DNA of 22,392 bases from a virus, in the IMG/VR virus record IMGVR_UViG_3300027895_000010, positions 1 to 22,392 of that record; one strand, written 5' to 3'. The position numbers and the translations under genes were made by a program. Shown here piece after piece: positions 10,480 to 19,316 of this stretch. The notes under the pieces were generated by a model. The model was not told the origin of the DNA. It worked only from the letters and a program-made list of their open reading frames with translations, and made no database searches. The first letter of the stretch is position 1; each line of letters opens with the position of its first letter.

Positions 10480-11919
10480 ATGTCTAATTTTGAAACCCTT
10501 GGTTTTATTACAGAGGGCAATATAAGTACGGCTCCTAATGAATTTTATGCGAGCACGGAAGATACATACGCTTTGATTACAGCTGCCGGATATTTAAATG
10601 ATATCTCTGCTAAAGCAAAACAAAACGATTTGTTTTATGTAAACTACTTAGATACTTCTGTGTTTCCATTGAACACAGGCGAGGCTAGTATCTTAACATT
10701 GCTTAAAGTTAACTATAATCCTGGAACAGGCGATTGGAGTTTAGTACCTGCAAACTTAAACCAAAGCGGTGTAACAACACTTGAAGCCCTTGGTTTTCAT
10801 TCTGCGGAACAATCAAGCACAACTACAAGTGCCACTTCAGTTTATAGTGATTCACAAATAAGTGCCGCTTCAATTGCATTTGCTCGTTGGCCAGTAGCAG
10901 CAACAGCAGGTAATGTTGAAGTAGTTACACCAAGTGCTGGTGAATTAACAGTATTGAATAGTGCTACAGCAGGCGTATCTACAATTGCATACTTTTCGAT
11001 TGTTGGTTCTTTAGCTTTAAAGAATCTTGGAGTATATACAGGTCAATATTCATATGCTGGTGGAAGTGCCACAATTGTAATTGATGATGCAAATATTGTA
11101 GTAGGTCAAATTGTAGTTGCTAACTTTGCAAGCTCTGCAACTGCAGTTAAGATTGAAACTATTAGTGTAGCTGCGGGAGTGTTGACTATAGTATGTAGCG
11201 CAAACCCGGGCGCATCAGTAATTTCTTACTTAGCCGTAACTGCATCTACTGCTTTAACAGCATTAGGTTGTTATGCAGCTAGTGCTGCAAGTGCTGGCGG
11301 AAGTGCTACTGTTACAATTACAGATTCAAACATTACAACATCTAGTATTGTAATGGCAGATATGAGCGCACAAACCAATGCATCATACATTGAAAAAGTA
11401 ACTCCAGGCTCAGGAAGCTTAACGATTCTGTTAAATACTGATGCTGGTGCTGCTACATTCAGTTATGTAGCAACAGCCGTGGCGGAAGGAAGCAACCCAA
11501 ATGATTATTTAATTGCTTCTAACAATCTCTCTGATGTTTCAAGTGCATCTTCTTCACTAGCTAATTTAGGTGGTGTTCCATTAGCGGGCGGCCAATTGAC
11601 TGGTTCTGTATTAACAGTTAAGGCTAATGCTACACAAGCATCAACTTCGTTTACTGCTAATGGTCAATCAGGTGTATTAACTACTTCCTCATTATCAACA
11701 GCGGCAGCAGCATCTACAACTCTCACATTTAATAACAGTAAAATTGTATCAACCTCTGTTATTTTAGTGAGTTTGATGGGTGGAACGAATGCCATTCCAG
11801 GTGTTCAGTTGAGTTGCGTGTATTCAAGTACAGGTGTTGCAAACTTAATTATTACCAACAATAACGTTGCTGGTAGTGCTTTAAGTGGTACATTGTTAAT
11901 TGGATACGAAGTTCTATAA
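10480..11919 (+). CDS. Head-fibre/decoration-like protein with 79-residue repeats
   Basis: This 479-aa Ser/Ala/Thr/Gly-rich beta protein begins N-F-E-T-L-G-F and carries three tandem repeats of exactly 79 residues. They are marked by L-E-A-L-G (101-105), L-K-N-L-G (180-184) and L-T-A-L-G (259-263). Each is followed by a strand after S-A-T and a V/I-x-x-V/I-x-x-G-x-L-T-(I/V) strand. Then comes a linker, S-N-N-L-S-D-V-S-S-A-S-S (about 348-359) and L-A-G-G-Q-L-T-G, wording frequent in phage fibres. A final beta domain resembles the repeats more distantly. It sits between capsid and tail genes with a strong AAGGAGCT ribosome-binding site, so I infer a capsid-surface fibre or decoration protein. 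A tail fibre is less likely by position. Confidence 0.65.
   Translation: MSNFETLGFITEGNISTAPNEFYASTEDTYALITAAGYLNDISAKAKQNDLFYVNYLDTSVFPLNTGEASILTLLKVNYNPGTGDWSLVPANLNQSGVTTLEALGFHSAEQSSTTTSATSVYSDSQISAASIAFARWPVAATAGNVEVVTPSAGELTVLNSATAGVSTIAYFSIVGSLALKNLGVYTGQYSYAGGSATIVIDDANIVVGQIVVANFASSATAVKIETISVAAGVLTIVCSANPGASVISYLAVTASTALTALGCYAASAASAGGSATVTITDSNITTSSIVMADMSAQTNASYIEKVTPGSGSLTILLNTDAGAATFSYVATAVAEGSNPNDYLIASNNLSDVSSASSSLANLGGVPLAGGQLTGSVLTVKANATQASTSFTANGQSGVLTTSSLSTAAAASTTLTFNNSKIVSTSVILVSLMGGTNAIPGVQLSCVYSSTGVANLIITNNNVAGSALSGTLLIGYEVL
10780..11490 (+). repeat. Three tandem 79-residue (237-base) coding repeats
   Basis: Residues 101-179, 180-258 and 259-337 of the head-fibre-like protein align without gaps at conserved L-x-x-L-G, S-A-T, and G-x-L-T landmarks. 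The DNA has diverged, with only short shared words such as GGAAGTGC, so the duplications are old. Confidence 0.75.
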
Positions 11920-11925
11920 TATCTG

Positions 11926-11954
11926 TGGGGAGCTTAAAACGCTCCCCAATTTTT
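11926..11954 (+). terminator. Rho-independent terminator after the capsid block
   Basis: TGGGGAGC (11926-11933) pairs with GCTCCCCA (11941-11948) around the loop TTAAAAC, followed by ATTTTT (11949-11954). The stem is perfect and GC-rich. It separates the capsid and head-fibre genes from the tail genes, the same place where T7 has its T-phi terminator. Confidence 0.88.
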
Positions 11955-11965
11955 AAAGAGTAATT

Positions 11966-12535
11966 ATGCCGACTCACTTACAACTTGTTAATCGTACCCT
12001 TTCGGAATTAGGGCGACCGTCTGTTGCTGCAATTGATGAAAGCCCAGATGCGCAACAAGCAAGTGCAAAGATTTATGAATTAGCTCCTGAATTATATTTA
12101 GTTTATAACTGGTCATTCTTAGTTGTATTTACACAAGACTCAACTCCATTAACATTTAATTTTTCACCTGACTTTATTTACACATATCAATTACCAGGAA
12201 ACTTTGGTCATTTCTTTAAATGGCAAGCCACAGGATCGCAATGGCCTATTTATGAATTTGCAGACGGGTATTTATTGGCTCAAACATTGCCAGTAGGATA
12301 TTATTATATTGTTAATCAAGCCGATCCCACAGTTTACCCTCCGTTATTTGCTCGAGCATTAGTATTGTATGCGGCAGCTAAATTATCTCCAACGCTTACT
12401 AATAATGTGCCATTGACTCAGTATCTCGAAAAAGAATATGAGAAGATGATCGCAAAAGCCATTACAAGCGATGATATGCTTAACCCACATTTTGCTACAC
12501 CATACAATGACTTCAACAGAATTACATTCGTGTAG
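11966..12535 (+). CDS. Tail tubular protein A (head-tail adaptor, T7 gp11-like)
   Basis: This 189-aa protein reads L-Q-L-V-N-R-T-L-S-E-L-G-R, then A-I-D-E-S-P-D-A-Q-Q-A, a helix and Y-N-W-S-F. This is the N-terminal pattern of the tail tubular A family ('N..L..LG....l.....a..l......ll....W.F'). It forms a dodecameric ring below the portal and holds the nozzle. The following part is beta-rich, and residues 135-160 return to helix (A-L-V-L-Y-A-A-A-K-L-S). Length matches the family. AAAGAG lies close to the ATG, just after the terminator. Confidence 0.9.
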   Translation: MPTHLQLVNRTLSELGRPSVAAIDESPDAQQASAKIYELAPELYLVYNWSFLVVFTQDSTPLTFNFSPDFIYTYQLPGNFGHFFKWQATGSQWPIYEFADGYLLAQTLPVGYYYIVNQADPTVYPPLFARALVLYAAAKLSPTLTNNVPLTQYLEKEYEKMIAKAITSDDMLNPHFATPYNDFNRITFV

Positions 12536-12579
12536 TCCTATGATATGATTAATTAATAAATTTCAATGATGGTGTGTCA

Positions 12580-14697
12580 ATGCCAAAAATGGTACGTCAA
12601 ACTAGCTTCGTAGCTGGTGAAACAGATATTAAAGTCTGGAAAAGAACGGACGATCCCGCGTACCTTACAGCCGCACAAAGCTTATTAAATTGTGAAGTGG
12701 GCACAACGGGTCTTGCTAAGAAAAGACGCGGAACCACATACAGATATAATGCTACTGGTGAAGCAGTTCCTAATTCAACAATGTATGAATTCATTGATAA
12801 GAACGGAGTTTATTACATAATCCTAGGAGCAGGCGGACATTTTTATGTCTTATCAGCCCCGGAACAAACAGATTATGTTATCGATTATCAAGATAGATAT
12901 GTTGTGACATATACAGGGGCTTTTGTAACTTATAATCAAGAAATGATTAATTTTGTTCAAGCAATCCCAGTTGATTACACAGATGCTGATTTATTTGATA
13001 TTGACTATACCCAAGACAATGACACACTTATTCTTACATCTCCAAATTACCCTCCTGGCAGAATATACATAAGCAATTACAGTCCACTTACATTTGCATT
13101 CCAGTACTTAGATATCTATCCGTTGCCAGCATATGATTTTAATCAAATAAACTATAATAATACTTCAGTTGCATTAAGTGGCACAGGGTTGAGTGGTTCA
13201 ACGCTTACAGTTACATTTACTAATATGCCATTTGGCGCGGGAATTCCTGTATATACAAATGCATGGGTAGGCGGCCAGATTGTAGGCGGAGGCGTAAGTG
13301 ATTTAGCACCACTGGGGTATGGAATTATTCAGACGGTTTCTCAAAGCACAACCACAGTGCAATTTACAATTCTAGTGCAAATAGCGTTTGATGTATCATC
13401 ACCTGATGCTGTAGGCTCGCAGTACTCCATTAAACAACCGGCTTGGGTTAATACATTGGGCAATCCATATGGGTTAGGTTACCCCGCTAAAGTGCTCTAC
13501 TTTCAAAATAGATTATGGTTTGCTAATACAGCCCTTCTACCCATTACCATATTTGGTTCCAAATTAAATCAACCGGTATCAATGGATGTGGGCGCAGGAA
13601 ACGATACAGATGCAATTATCTATACTATAGGCCAAAGTGATACAGTAGCTATTCAGTGGATGAATGGCGGCAAGCAGTTGGAAATATTTACCAATAATTT
13701 TGAGTTTGCATGCCCTCAAAATGAAGACGTTGGATTAACTCCAAGTTCATTTTCAATTAGGCAGCAATCATCGTTTGGTTCTTCCACTACATTAAAACCT
13801 CAAACATATTTGAATGATACATACTTTGTGCAAAAGACTGGTAAAGCCATGATTAATTATCATTTCACAGGCGTAGGGCTTGCCTATCAGTCAAGTAATA
13901 TTGCACCACAAAGCCAGCATTTAATGAAAAATCCTGTGAATCGAGCGTTATTGCGTGGTACCGATACATCACAAGATAACTTTATTTACTTGCTGAATCA
14001 GGTTGATAACACACTTTCATCTTTCCAGTTTGCATTAGAAAATAAATTAGCAGCATTAACGCCAGTTGAGTTTGAAGAGAATGTGACATTAATTGACATT
14101 GTTACGGTAAATAATCACGTCTATATCTTAAAATACTTCACTTTAACTCAACAATATACGATTGATAGATTTGATAGCGGTATATACATCGATAGCTCAC
14201 AAACCTTCCCCATAAGTACTACAGGTGTAATCGTCGGACTGGATAGGTTTGACGGATATGTTGTGCAAGTGGTGTATGAGCGTCAAGATTACGGTCAATT
14301 TCTAGTGGTTGGAGGGACGATAACGGTGACTCCTTTACCCCCTGATTTTGTACCTGAATCAGATACACAAGTCGGACTACTTTATGATGTTGAAATCAAG
14401 CCCATGTATCCATTCTTTAGTTCTACGAGTTCGCCATTTGAGAAGATTCTTAATCGAATTTATATTGACTATTATGAGTCGCTTGATTTCTTCATTAATG
14501 GTAAATTAGTTCAATATCAGAATTTTCAAGAGATACAATTAGGCTTGCCACTGGTTCCTAAAACAGATACTGCTATATTTTCGCCAGTGGAAGGTTATTA
14601 TAGATTTGATGGAGAGGCCATTGTTATAACACAATCGTCCCCATTTGATTTACAAATCTTATCAATTGGCTATGAGCTAACTATGGCAGTTATTTAA
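12580..14697 (+). CDS. Tail tubular protein B (nozzle, T7 gp12-like)
   Basis: This roughly 705-aa, almost wholly beta protein starts M-P-K-M-V-R-Q-T-S-F-V-A-G-E. It continues with L-N-C-E-V-G-T-T-G-L-A-K-K-R-R-G-T-T-Y, the entry signature of gp12-type nozzle proteins. The central region includes K-V-L-Y-F-Q-N-R-L-W-F-A-N and a Q-W-M-N-G-G-K-Q-L-E-I-F-T stretch (about 352-364) common in this group. Six copies form the tail tube tip to which spikes attach. A GTG at 12574 is an alternative start. GATGG seven bases before ATG 12580 supports the ATG. The C-terminal third (about 560-705) is less family-like. Confidence 0.9.
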   Translation: MPKMVRQTSFVAGETDIKVWKRTDDPAYLTAAQSLLNCEVGTTGLAKKRRGTTYRYNATGEAVPNSTMYEFIDKNGVYYIILGAGGHFYVLSAPEQTDYVIDYQDRYVVTYTGAFVTYNQEMINFVQAIPVDYTDADLFDIDYTQDNDTLILTSPNYPPGRIYISNYSPLTFAFQYLDIYPLPAYDFNQINYNNTSVALSGTGLSGSTLTVTFTNMPFGAGIPVYTNAWVGGQIVGGGVSDLAPLGYGIIQTVSQSTTTVQFTILVQIAFDVSSPDAVGSQYSIKQPAWVNTLGNPYGLGYPAKVLYFQNRLWFANTALLPITIFGSKLNQPVSMDVGAGNDTDAIIYTIGQSDTVAIQWMNGGKQLEIFTNNFEFACPQNEDVGLTPSSFSIRQQSSFGSSTTLKPQTYLNDTYFVQKTGKAMINYHFTGVGLAYQSSNIAPQSQHLMKNPVNRALLRGTDTSQDNFIYLLNQVDNTLSSFQFALENKLAALTPVEFEENVTLIDIVTVNNHVYILKYFTLTQQYTIDRFDSGIYIDSSQTFPISTTGVIVGLDRFDGYVVQVVYERQDYGQFLVVGGTITVTPLPPDFVPESDTQVGLLYDVEIKPMYPFFSSTSSPFEKILNRIYIDYYESLDFFINGKLVQYQNFQEIQLGLPLVPKTDTAIFSPVEGYYRFDGEAIVITQSSPFDLQILSIGYELTMAVI

Positions 14698-14707
14698 CGG
14701 GGTCATT

Positions 14708-15184
14708 ATGGGATTAGAAGCAGCAGGTTTCGCGATGGCAGCAATAGCAGCCGGAGCCACAGTTGGTAAAATGAGTGCTGAGAAAGAAGCAGAGCAAGCT
14801 AATTTATCAGCTATTAATCAACAATCAAAGCTTGCATCATTACAATATCAAGAAAAGAACTTACAAAACCTTGATGCGACAGAGAAAATATTACAACGTC
14901 AAGCAGCGCAATTAAGTACTCGTGGCGTGTCATTTTCATCACCTAGCTTTAACGCAATTCAGCGCGAAACTATAAATATCGGTTCACGTAAGCAAGGAAA
15001 TTTAAATGCTGAGGAAGCATTGTTTAACCAGGGATTAGATATCGAGCGACGCAACGTCAAGACCACATTGCATGCCCAATTATTTGGTGATGCGGCGTCA
15101 TTAGCTTTTGCTGGCCTTGGAATTGCTGAGAAGTGGCCTACACTTGGAAATGGTAGTAAATTACCTCAAGCTGAGGAAATATAA
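14708..15184 (+). CDS. Internal virion protein, T7 gp14-like
   Basis: This 158-aa protein has a small hydrophobic Ala/Gly-rich N-terminus (about residues 3-20) that could enter membranes. A long Gln-rich coiled helix with L-Q-R-Q-A-A-Q-L-S-T-R-G-V-S-F follows, then a second Ala-rich stretch (about 128-140). This layout and its place right after the nozzle gene match the smallest ejection protein of T7-type phages, which forms the outer-membrane part of the DNA channel. CGGGG lies before the ATG. The stop overlaps the next start (TAATG). Confidence 0.75.
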   Translation: MGLEAAGFAMAAIAAGATVGKMSAEKEAEQANLSAINQQSKLASLQYQEKNLQNLDATEKILQRQAAQLSTRGVSFSSPSFNAIQRETINIGSRKQGNLNAEEALFNQGLDIERRNVKTTLHAQLFGDAASLAFAGLGIAEKWPTLGNGSKLPQAEEI

Positions 15185-17310
15185 TGGCCGGAGAATTAAC
15201 CCAAGACAAAGATGCATACCCCATTATTAATCCGCCATCGCCGAAATCTACAGCCAAAGGCTCAATGGAGATAGCCCAAGTATTGGGTAATATTGCAGAT
15301 AGAGCGGCTCAAAAGTCAGCGGACTATGCGAGTGAGGCTTCCAAGACAAATTTACTGCAAACTAAATCAATGCTTGATGATATCTCGGATAAATCACGCC
15401 TTGAGATGGCGAGAAGTCCTGAGCATTCAATAGCAATAGCTCAGAATGCCGAACAAACAGCGGAAAGAATCAAAGCTAACGCAAGATTAAATCGTGAAGA
15501 TAAAGTTAATTTAGACTTGGCCGCTCATAATGTAACGCGTGAATTAAGTTTCAAGGCTCAAGAAAAGCAAATTGCAATTACGAATGAATCAGCAAAATAT
15601 GCAACATTGTCAGCCTTCAATAGTACTCTGCAAGATATTAATAATAGTTTATTTACAAACCCAGAAGCGGCTGAGAAAACAATTGAAGCCCAATACCAGT
15701 CATTGGCAGGGCAGGTAAGAAGTGGAATATTAACTGCTGTTGAGGCGGCAAATCTCCATAAACAACTTGAACATGAAGTTGATAGAGCAGCTATTATTCT
15801 TGAGGGTTATAAGAATGAGAATTTAACGGCAAGTCATGTTAATGCGTTGCATGCGGCTAGTCCTAATCCGCAGCCATTTAGTAATGCTAATTTGCCTATG
15901 ACGCATGACACAATGTTTCATGCAGACAGTCATTTGACGCATCTAAGTACGCAAGATATTAAGTCTAAATGGGCGACGGGTGAATATGTGCCGCCTCAAC
16001 AATTAGCTGGCGTTAAAACAACTGAAAGTCTGCAATCTTTATTAGTTTATAAAGCAGGTGCGGCACAAGCGAGTGGTGATATATTTTCAGGTGTTTCATG
16101 GCCTGAATTAAAAAAACGCCTGGATGTATTAAAGAAATCTGATAGATTGAGCACTGAGCAATCGGGATATAAAGATAGATTAAATAATTATATTGTTGGC
16201 ATTGAGAATGGGAATCAATACTCAAATTATATAAGTCAAACACCCGCAGGAAGTCGGGCATATTTAGACTTTTCAAATCAAAATGCCGTGATCGCAAAGC
16301 ATGCTTATTTTGGCGATGAAGCCTCGGTTGAAAAACAAAGACATGATGCGTACATTGAAAACTTAAATGGGTTAGTTAGCAAAATTGATTCAGTTGGCAT
16401 TGGTGCTGATGTTCCAGACCAATATAGAAACCCAATTCCCGCGCAATACGTTCAACCTGTTGTTGATGCTTTTAAGGCTGGCGCTAATCCTGCTCAAGCT
16501 ATCAATAACATTGCTATTTTTAATCCTAAGAATCGGGCCTCATTAGCTAATTCCATCCCTAATCCACGCCAAGCATTAACTGTATATGAAACGGGGCAAT
16601 TATTAAGTAAGGGCGCAGACCAAGGATTTTTAAGTGATTTCTGGCATTCGCAACAAGACTCAATGCCGACAGACGCCAAACGCTCGACATCTGGGAGTGT
16701 GCGCTCACAATTTCTTGAATTGAATGATAAACAAGGTAAATCAATTAATACCATTCGAGATACTGTTAATTCTAAGATGGCTAAGATTAATCAATACTTC
16801 TCTTCTCAAGCCAATAATAGAGTATTATTAAATGCTTCAACTGAGAAGGCCGTGCGTTATGTGCAATACATGGCAGAGAAGAATGGAGATGCCACGCTAT
16901 CTCATATGGACGATTATGGGGATACGTATGTCAATAACATGCAAAAATCATATGATGTAGCTACCTCTTATAATTACATGCTGGATAGAAATATTATTCC
17001 GATTGATGATGCACAGATGGGGTTATTGTCAAAACATGCGATAAATTCTGTAGAAACTAAATTACATGAGTACATGAATGATGCTCAGGTAAAAGATTAC
17101 ATGAGCAAGAATCAGTTAAGATTGGTTAATACAACGTTGGGGCGCATAGAAGTAGTGAATGGTGCTGGTCAATTAATTCCTGATAAAGACGGTCATGCAG
17201 CCTATTCTGAACTTTATAATGCTGGAATATTAAATCATGCAGAGCACGCCCAAGCAAAAGAGGAAGAAGGCAAGCAATCATTAAGTTTTGGTTATAAGGG
17301 CTTTCTATGA
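15184..17310 (+). CDS. Internal virion protein, gp15-like position
   Basis: This 708-aa, mostly helical and hydrophilic protein carries many Gln/Asn/Ala-rich segments and no signal or membrane span. The N-terminal part (about residues 30-200) looks like coiled helices (A-D-R-A-A-Q-K-S-A-D-Y-A-S-E-A). The middle has D-V-P-D-Q-Y-R-N-P-I-P and Y-V-Q-P-V-V-D-A-F-K-A-G near 410-440. The size, helical content and order after the gp14-like gene fit the periplasmic channel protein of T7 (gp15). Sequence similarity itself is not provable here. GAGGAAA precedes it and its stop overlaps the next ATG. Confidence 0.7.
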   Translation: MAGELTQDKDAYPIINPPSPKSTAKGSMEIAQVLGNIADRAAQKSADYASEASKTNLLQTKSMLDDISDKSRLEMARSPEHSIAIAQNAEQTAERIKANARLNREDKVNLDLAAHNVTRELSFKAQEKQIAITNESAKYATLSAFNSTLQDINNSLFTNPEAAEKTIEAQYQSLAGQVRSGILTAVEAANLHKQLEHEVDRAAIILEGYKNENLTASHVNALHAASPNPQPFSNANLPMTHDTMFHADSHLTHLSTQDIKSKWATGEYVPPQQLAGVKTTESLQSLLVYKAGAAQASGDIFSGVSWPELKKRLDVLKKSDRLSTEQSGYKDRLNNYIVGIENGNQYSNYISQTPAGSRAYLDFSNQNAVIAKHAYFGDEASVEKQRHDAYIENLNGLVSKIDSVGIGADVPDQYRNPIPAQYVQPVVDAFKAGANPAQAINNIAIFNPKNRASLANSIPNPRQALTVYETGQLLSKGADQGFLSDFWHSQQDSMPTDAKRSTSGSVRSQFLELNDKQGKSINTIRDTVNSKMAKINQYFSSQANNRVLLNASTEKAVRYVQYMAEKNGDATLSHMDDYGDTYVNNMQKSYDVATSYNYMLDRNIIPIDDAQMGLLSKHAINSVETKLHEYMNDAQVKDYMSKNQLRLVNTTLGRIEVVNGAGQLIPDKDGHAAYSELYNAGILNHAEHAQAKEEEGKQSLSFGYKGFL

Positions 17311-19316
17311 GTCTTAATGCAGAACGCGAGATTGCGCCACAGGGTGAGATTCAGCCAAAGCCCAGCACTTTTTATTCTGCTACACAAGCATTTGAAAAAC
17401 CATTTTATGAAGTAGGCCTCGCTGCGTCTGCGATTGGAGAGAGGATATCACCTGGATTGTCATCGCCTGAATTTCGTCGTGGTATGGCTGATAAAATCGA
17501 TGTCATTAATAATAATCTATCCGATCCAAGACTTGGATTGGCACAACAAGGATTTAATACCGTATCAGGGATCGTTGGATCAATTGCACCTACTGCCCCA
17601 TTAGGATTTGCTGGTGGACTTGTAGGTCGTTTTGCTATGGGTGCTGCTGGCATGGCGGCACGAGGTGTAGCGTCTGAAGCATTTACAAGTCTAGCTCAAA
17701 AGCCATTATCACAAATGGTCGCTGGTAATTATGCTAAATACTTTCCTTTGATAGGTGAGGCAAGTTTATCGGGCACAACAAAAGCAGCCGTTGAATCTTA
17801 TAGTGCTTACAAGGGTTTTGTTATTCCTGAGCACATTGCAGAGAATTACCATAAAGAAAATGATACTTTAAATGTGCATCAAGCGATTAAGGATTGGTCG
17901 GCTGATAATTATGGATTCTTGATACCTACGGCATCCATTGCAGCGGGATACATTGCATTTAAAGCGGCACGTATTCCGGGCGTTAAACGTGCGAATATGG
18001 CAGAATTTCGTAAAAATCAAGAGGCTCATTTAAGAACTAAAGCCAATCCATTGACTACCAGTCAAGAAACTAATTTTGAAAAGAACTTATATAATGCTGT
18101 TAAAGAGGGAAAGATAACCCAAACTGAGCATGATTGGTATTTGCAATATTTAGAAAATCCACAAGACCACGAAGGATTGATGCAGTCATCAAAGAAAGTT
18201 CTTGATGAGGCACGCATACCACATGATGGCAATGGAAATCATTGGTTTGAAATCTTAAGCAATGAGGATGTAAACAATCTTAAATCTGCGGTGGCAGACC
18301 AATCATCAACTTATTTTAGTGGAACTGACGCAAGCACATTAACTGATTATGTAGTCCATAATCGTATGGATGCTATGCGTACTATGATGGCAGAGAATCC
18401 TAATATAGTGGATGGATTGCGAGGTTATAGTGACCATATCGAGAATAAGCTCGGTATGCGTAGTCAGCATTTCAAAGCCTTAGATGAAATCATTGATAGG
18501 CATTTACCCAAGGGATTAGGCAAGAAGGAATTATTTTCACAGAATAATATTTACAAACATTTGAAGAAAATGGGTGTACATGACGCAAGTGAAGTTCCTT
18601 ACATTGTGCCTGAAGGCGTGCGCTATAAATTAAAACTTGCTAAGAAAATAGATGATATTTTATCTCGCAAAGGTGCGCGCTTTGAGCAATGGTATAAAGA
18701 AGGTTTGCATGAAAAGTTAAAAGAGGAATTGAAATCAATTAAGCTTTTGAACCCTGCGGATGAATTGGCTGATTTGCGCAGTAAATTATTTCCTAGTGGA
18801 GAATTGATTAAAAATCATAAGACCAAGAAATTCTATCATCGTCTAGAGGAGTTGTCGCAACTATGGTCTAATGCCAAACATTTGTTAGATAGAGTTAATC
18901 TTGAGGCTCAATATGGACGTCAAGAGGCTTTCAACAATATATTAAAGCATTTCCTTGATATGGTTGATTCTAATGCTCAAAGGCTGGCTAATCCTGCCAA
19001 AGTAACTGATTACATTAAGCGTCGAATCGAGGATGCAACACCTTTCGTTCCAGAATCCAGAATTGAGAATGATATTATTAATGATGAAGTGCGTACTTCA
19101 TTTGAAGGTAAAGAGGTAAAGCGTGAGGGTGAAACGAAAGTAGATCCTACTGAAAAGACATACATGTTATTTGATTCCATGAGAAAACAGATTGAAGATT
19201 ACGGTTCTGATTTAGACAAAGAAGAATTCAGTTTCATTGAGCAACGATATAATCAATTGAAAGATAATGAAGATGCTTTAAGTAAGCTTGTTGAATGTGC
19301 ATTAGGGGGTAAATAA
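17307..19316 (+). CDS. Internal virion protein with membrane-active N-terminal region
   Basis: This 669-aa protein has a Gly/Ala-rich hydrophobic region at about residues 76-120 (G-I-V-G-S-I-A-P-T-A-P-L-G-F-A-G-G-L-V-G). A second hydrophobic region lies at about 203-220 (G-F-L-I-P-T-A-S-I-A-A-G-Y-I-A-F). Long charged helices follow to the end. The combination suggests a protein packed in the head and ejected into the envelope. I see no lytic transglycosylase motif of the T7 gp16 type in it. The start overlaps the previous stop (ATGA) and the end overlaps the next start (TAATG). Confidence 0.65.
   Translation: MSLNAEREIAPQGEIQPKPSTFYSATQAFEKPFYEVGLAASAIGERISPGLSSPEFRRGMADKIDVINNNLSDPRLGLAQQGFNTVSGIVGSIAPTAPLGFAGGLVGRFAMGAAGMAARGVASEAFTSLAQKPLSQMVAGNYAKYFPLIGEASLSGTTKAAVESYSAYKGFVIPEHIAENYHKENDTLNVHQAIKDWSADNYGFLIPTASIAAGYIAFKAARIPGVKRANMAEFRKNQEAHLRTKANPLTTSQETNFEKNLYNAVKEGKITQTEHDWYLQYLENPQDHEGLMQSSKKVLDEARIPHDGNGNHWFEILSNEDVNNLKSAVADQSSTYFSGTDASTLTDYVVHNRMDAMRTMMAENPNIVDGLRGYSDHIENKLGMRSQHFKALDEIIDRHLPKGLGKKELFSQNNIYKHLKKMGVHDASEVPYIVPEGVRYKLKLAKKIDDILSRKGARFEQWYKEGLHEKLKEELKSIKLLNPADELADLRSKLFPSGELIKNHKTKKFYHRLEELSQLWSNAKHLLDRVNLEAQYGRQEAFNNILKHFLDMVDSNAQRLANPAKVTDYIKRRIEDATPFVPESRIENDIINDEVRTSFEGKEVKREGETKVDPTEKTYMLFDSMRKQIEDYGSDLDKEEFSFIEQRYNQLKDNEDALSKLVECALGGK

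Noticed and set aside
16013-16754. Minus-strand ORFs inside the gp15-like gene
   Set aside because: They are overlapping shadows without ribosome-binding sites. The + strand frame is continuous for 708 codons.
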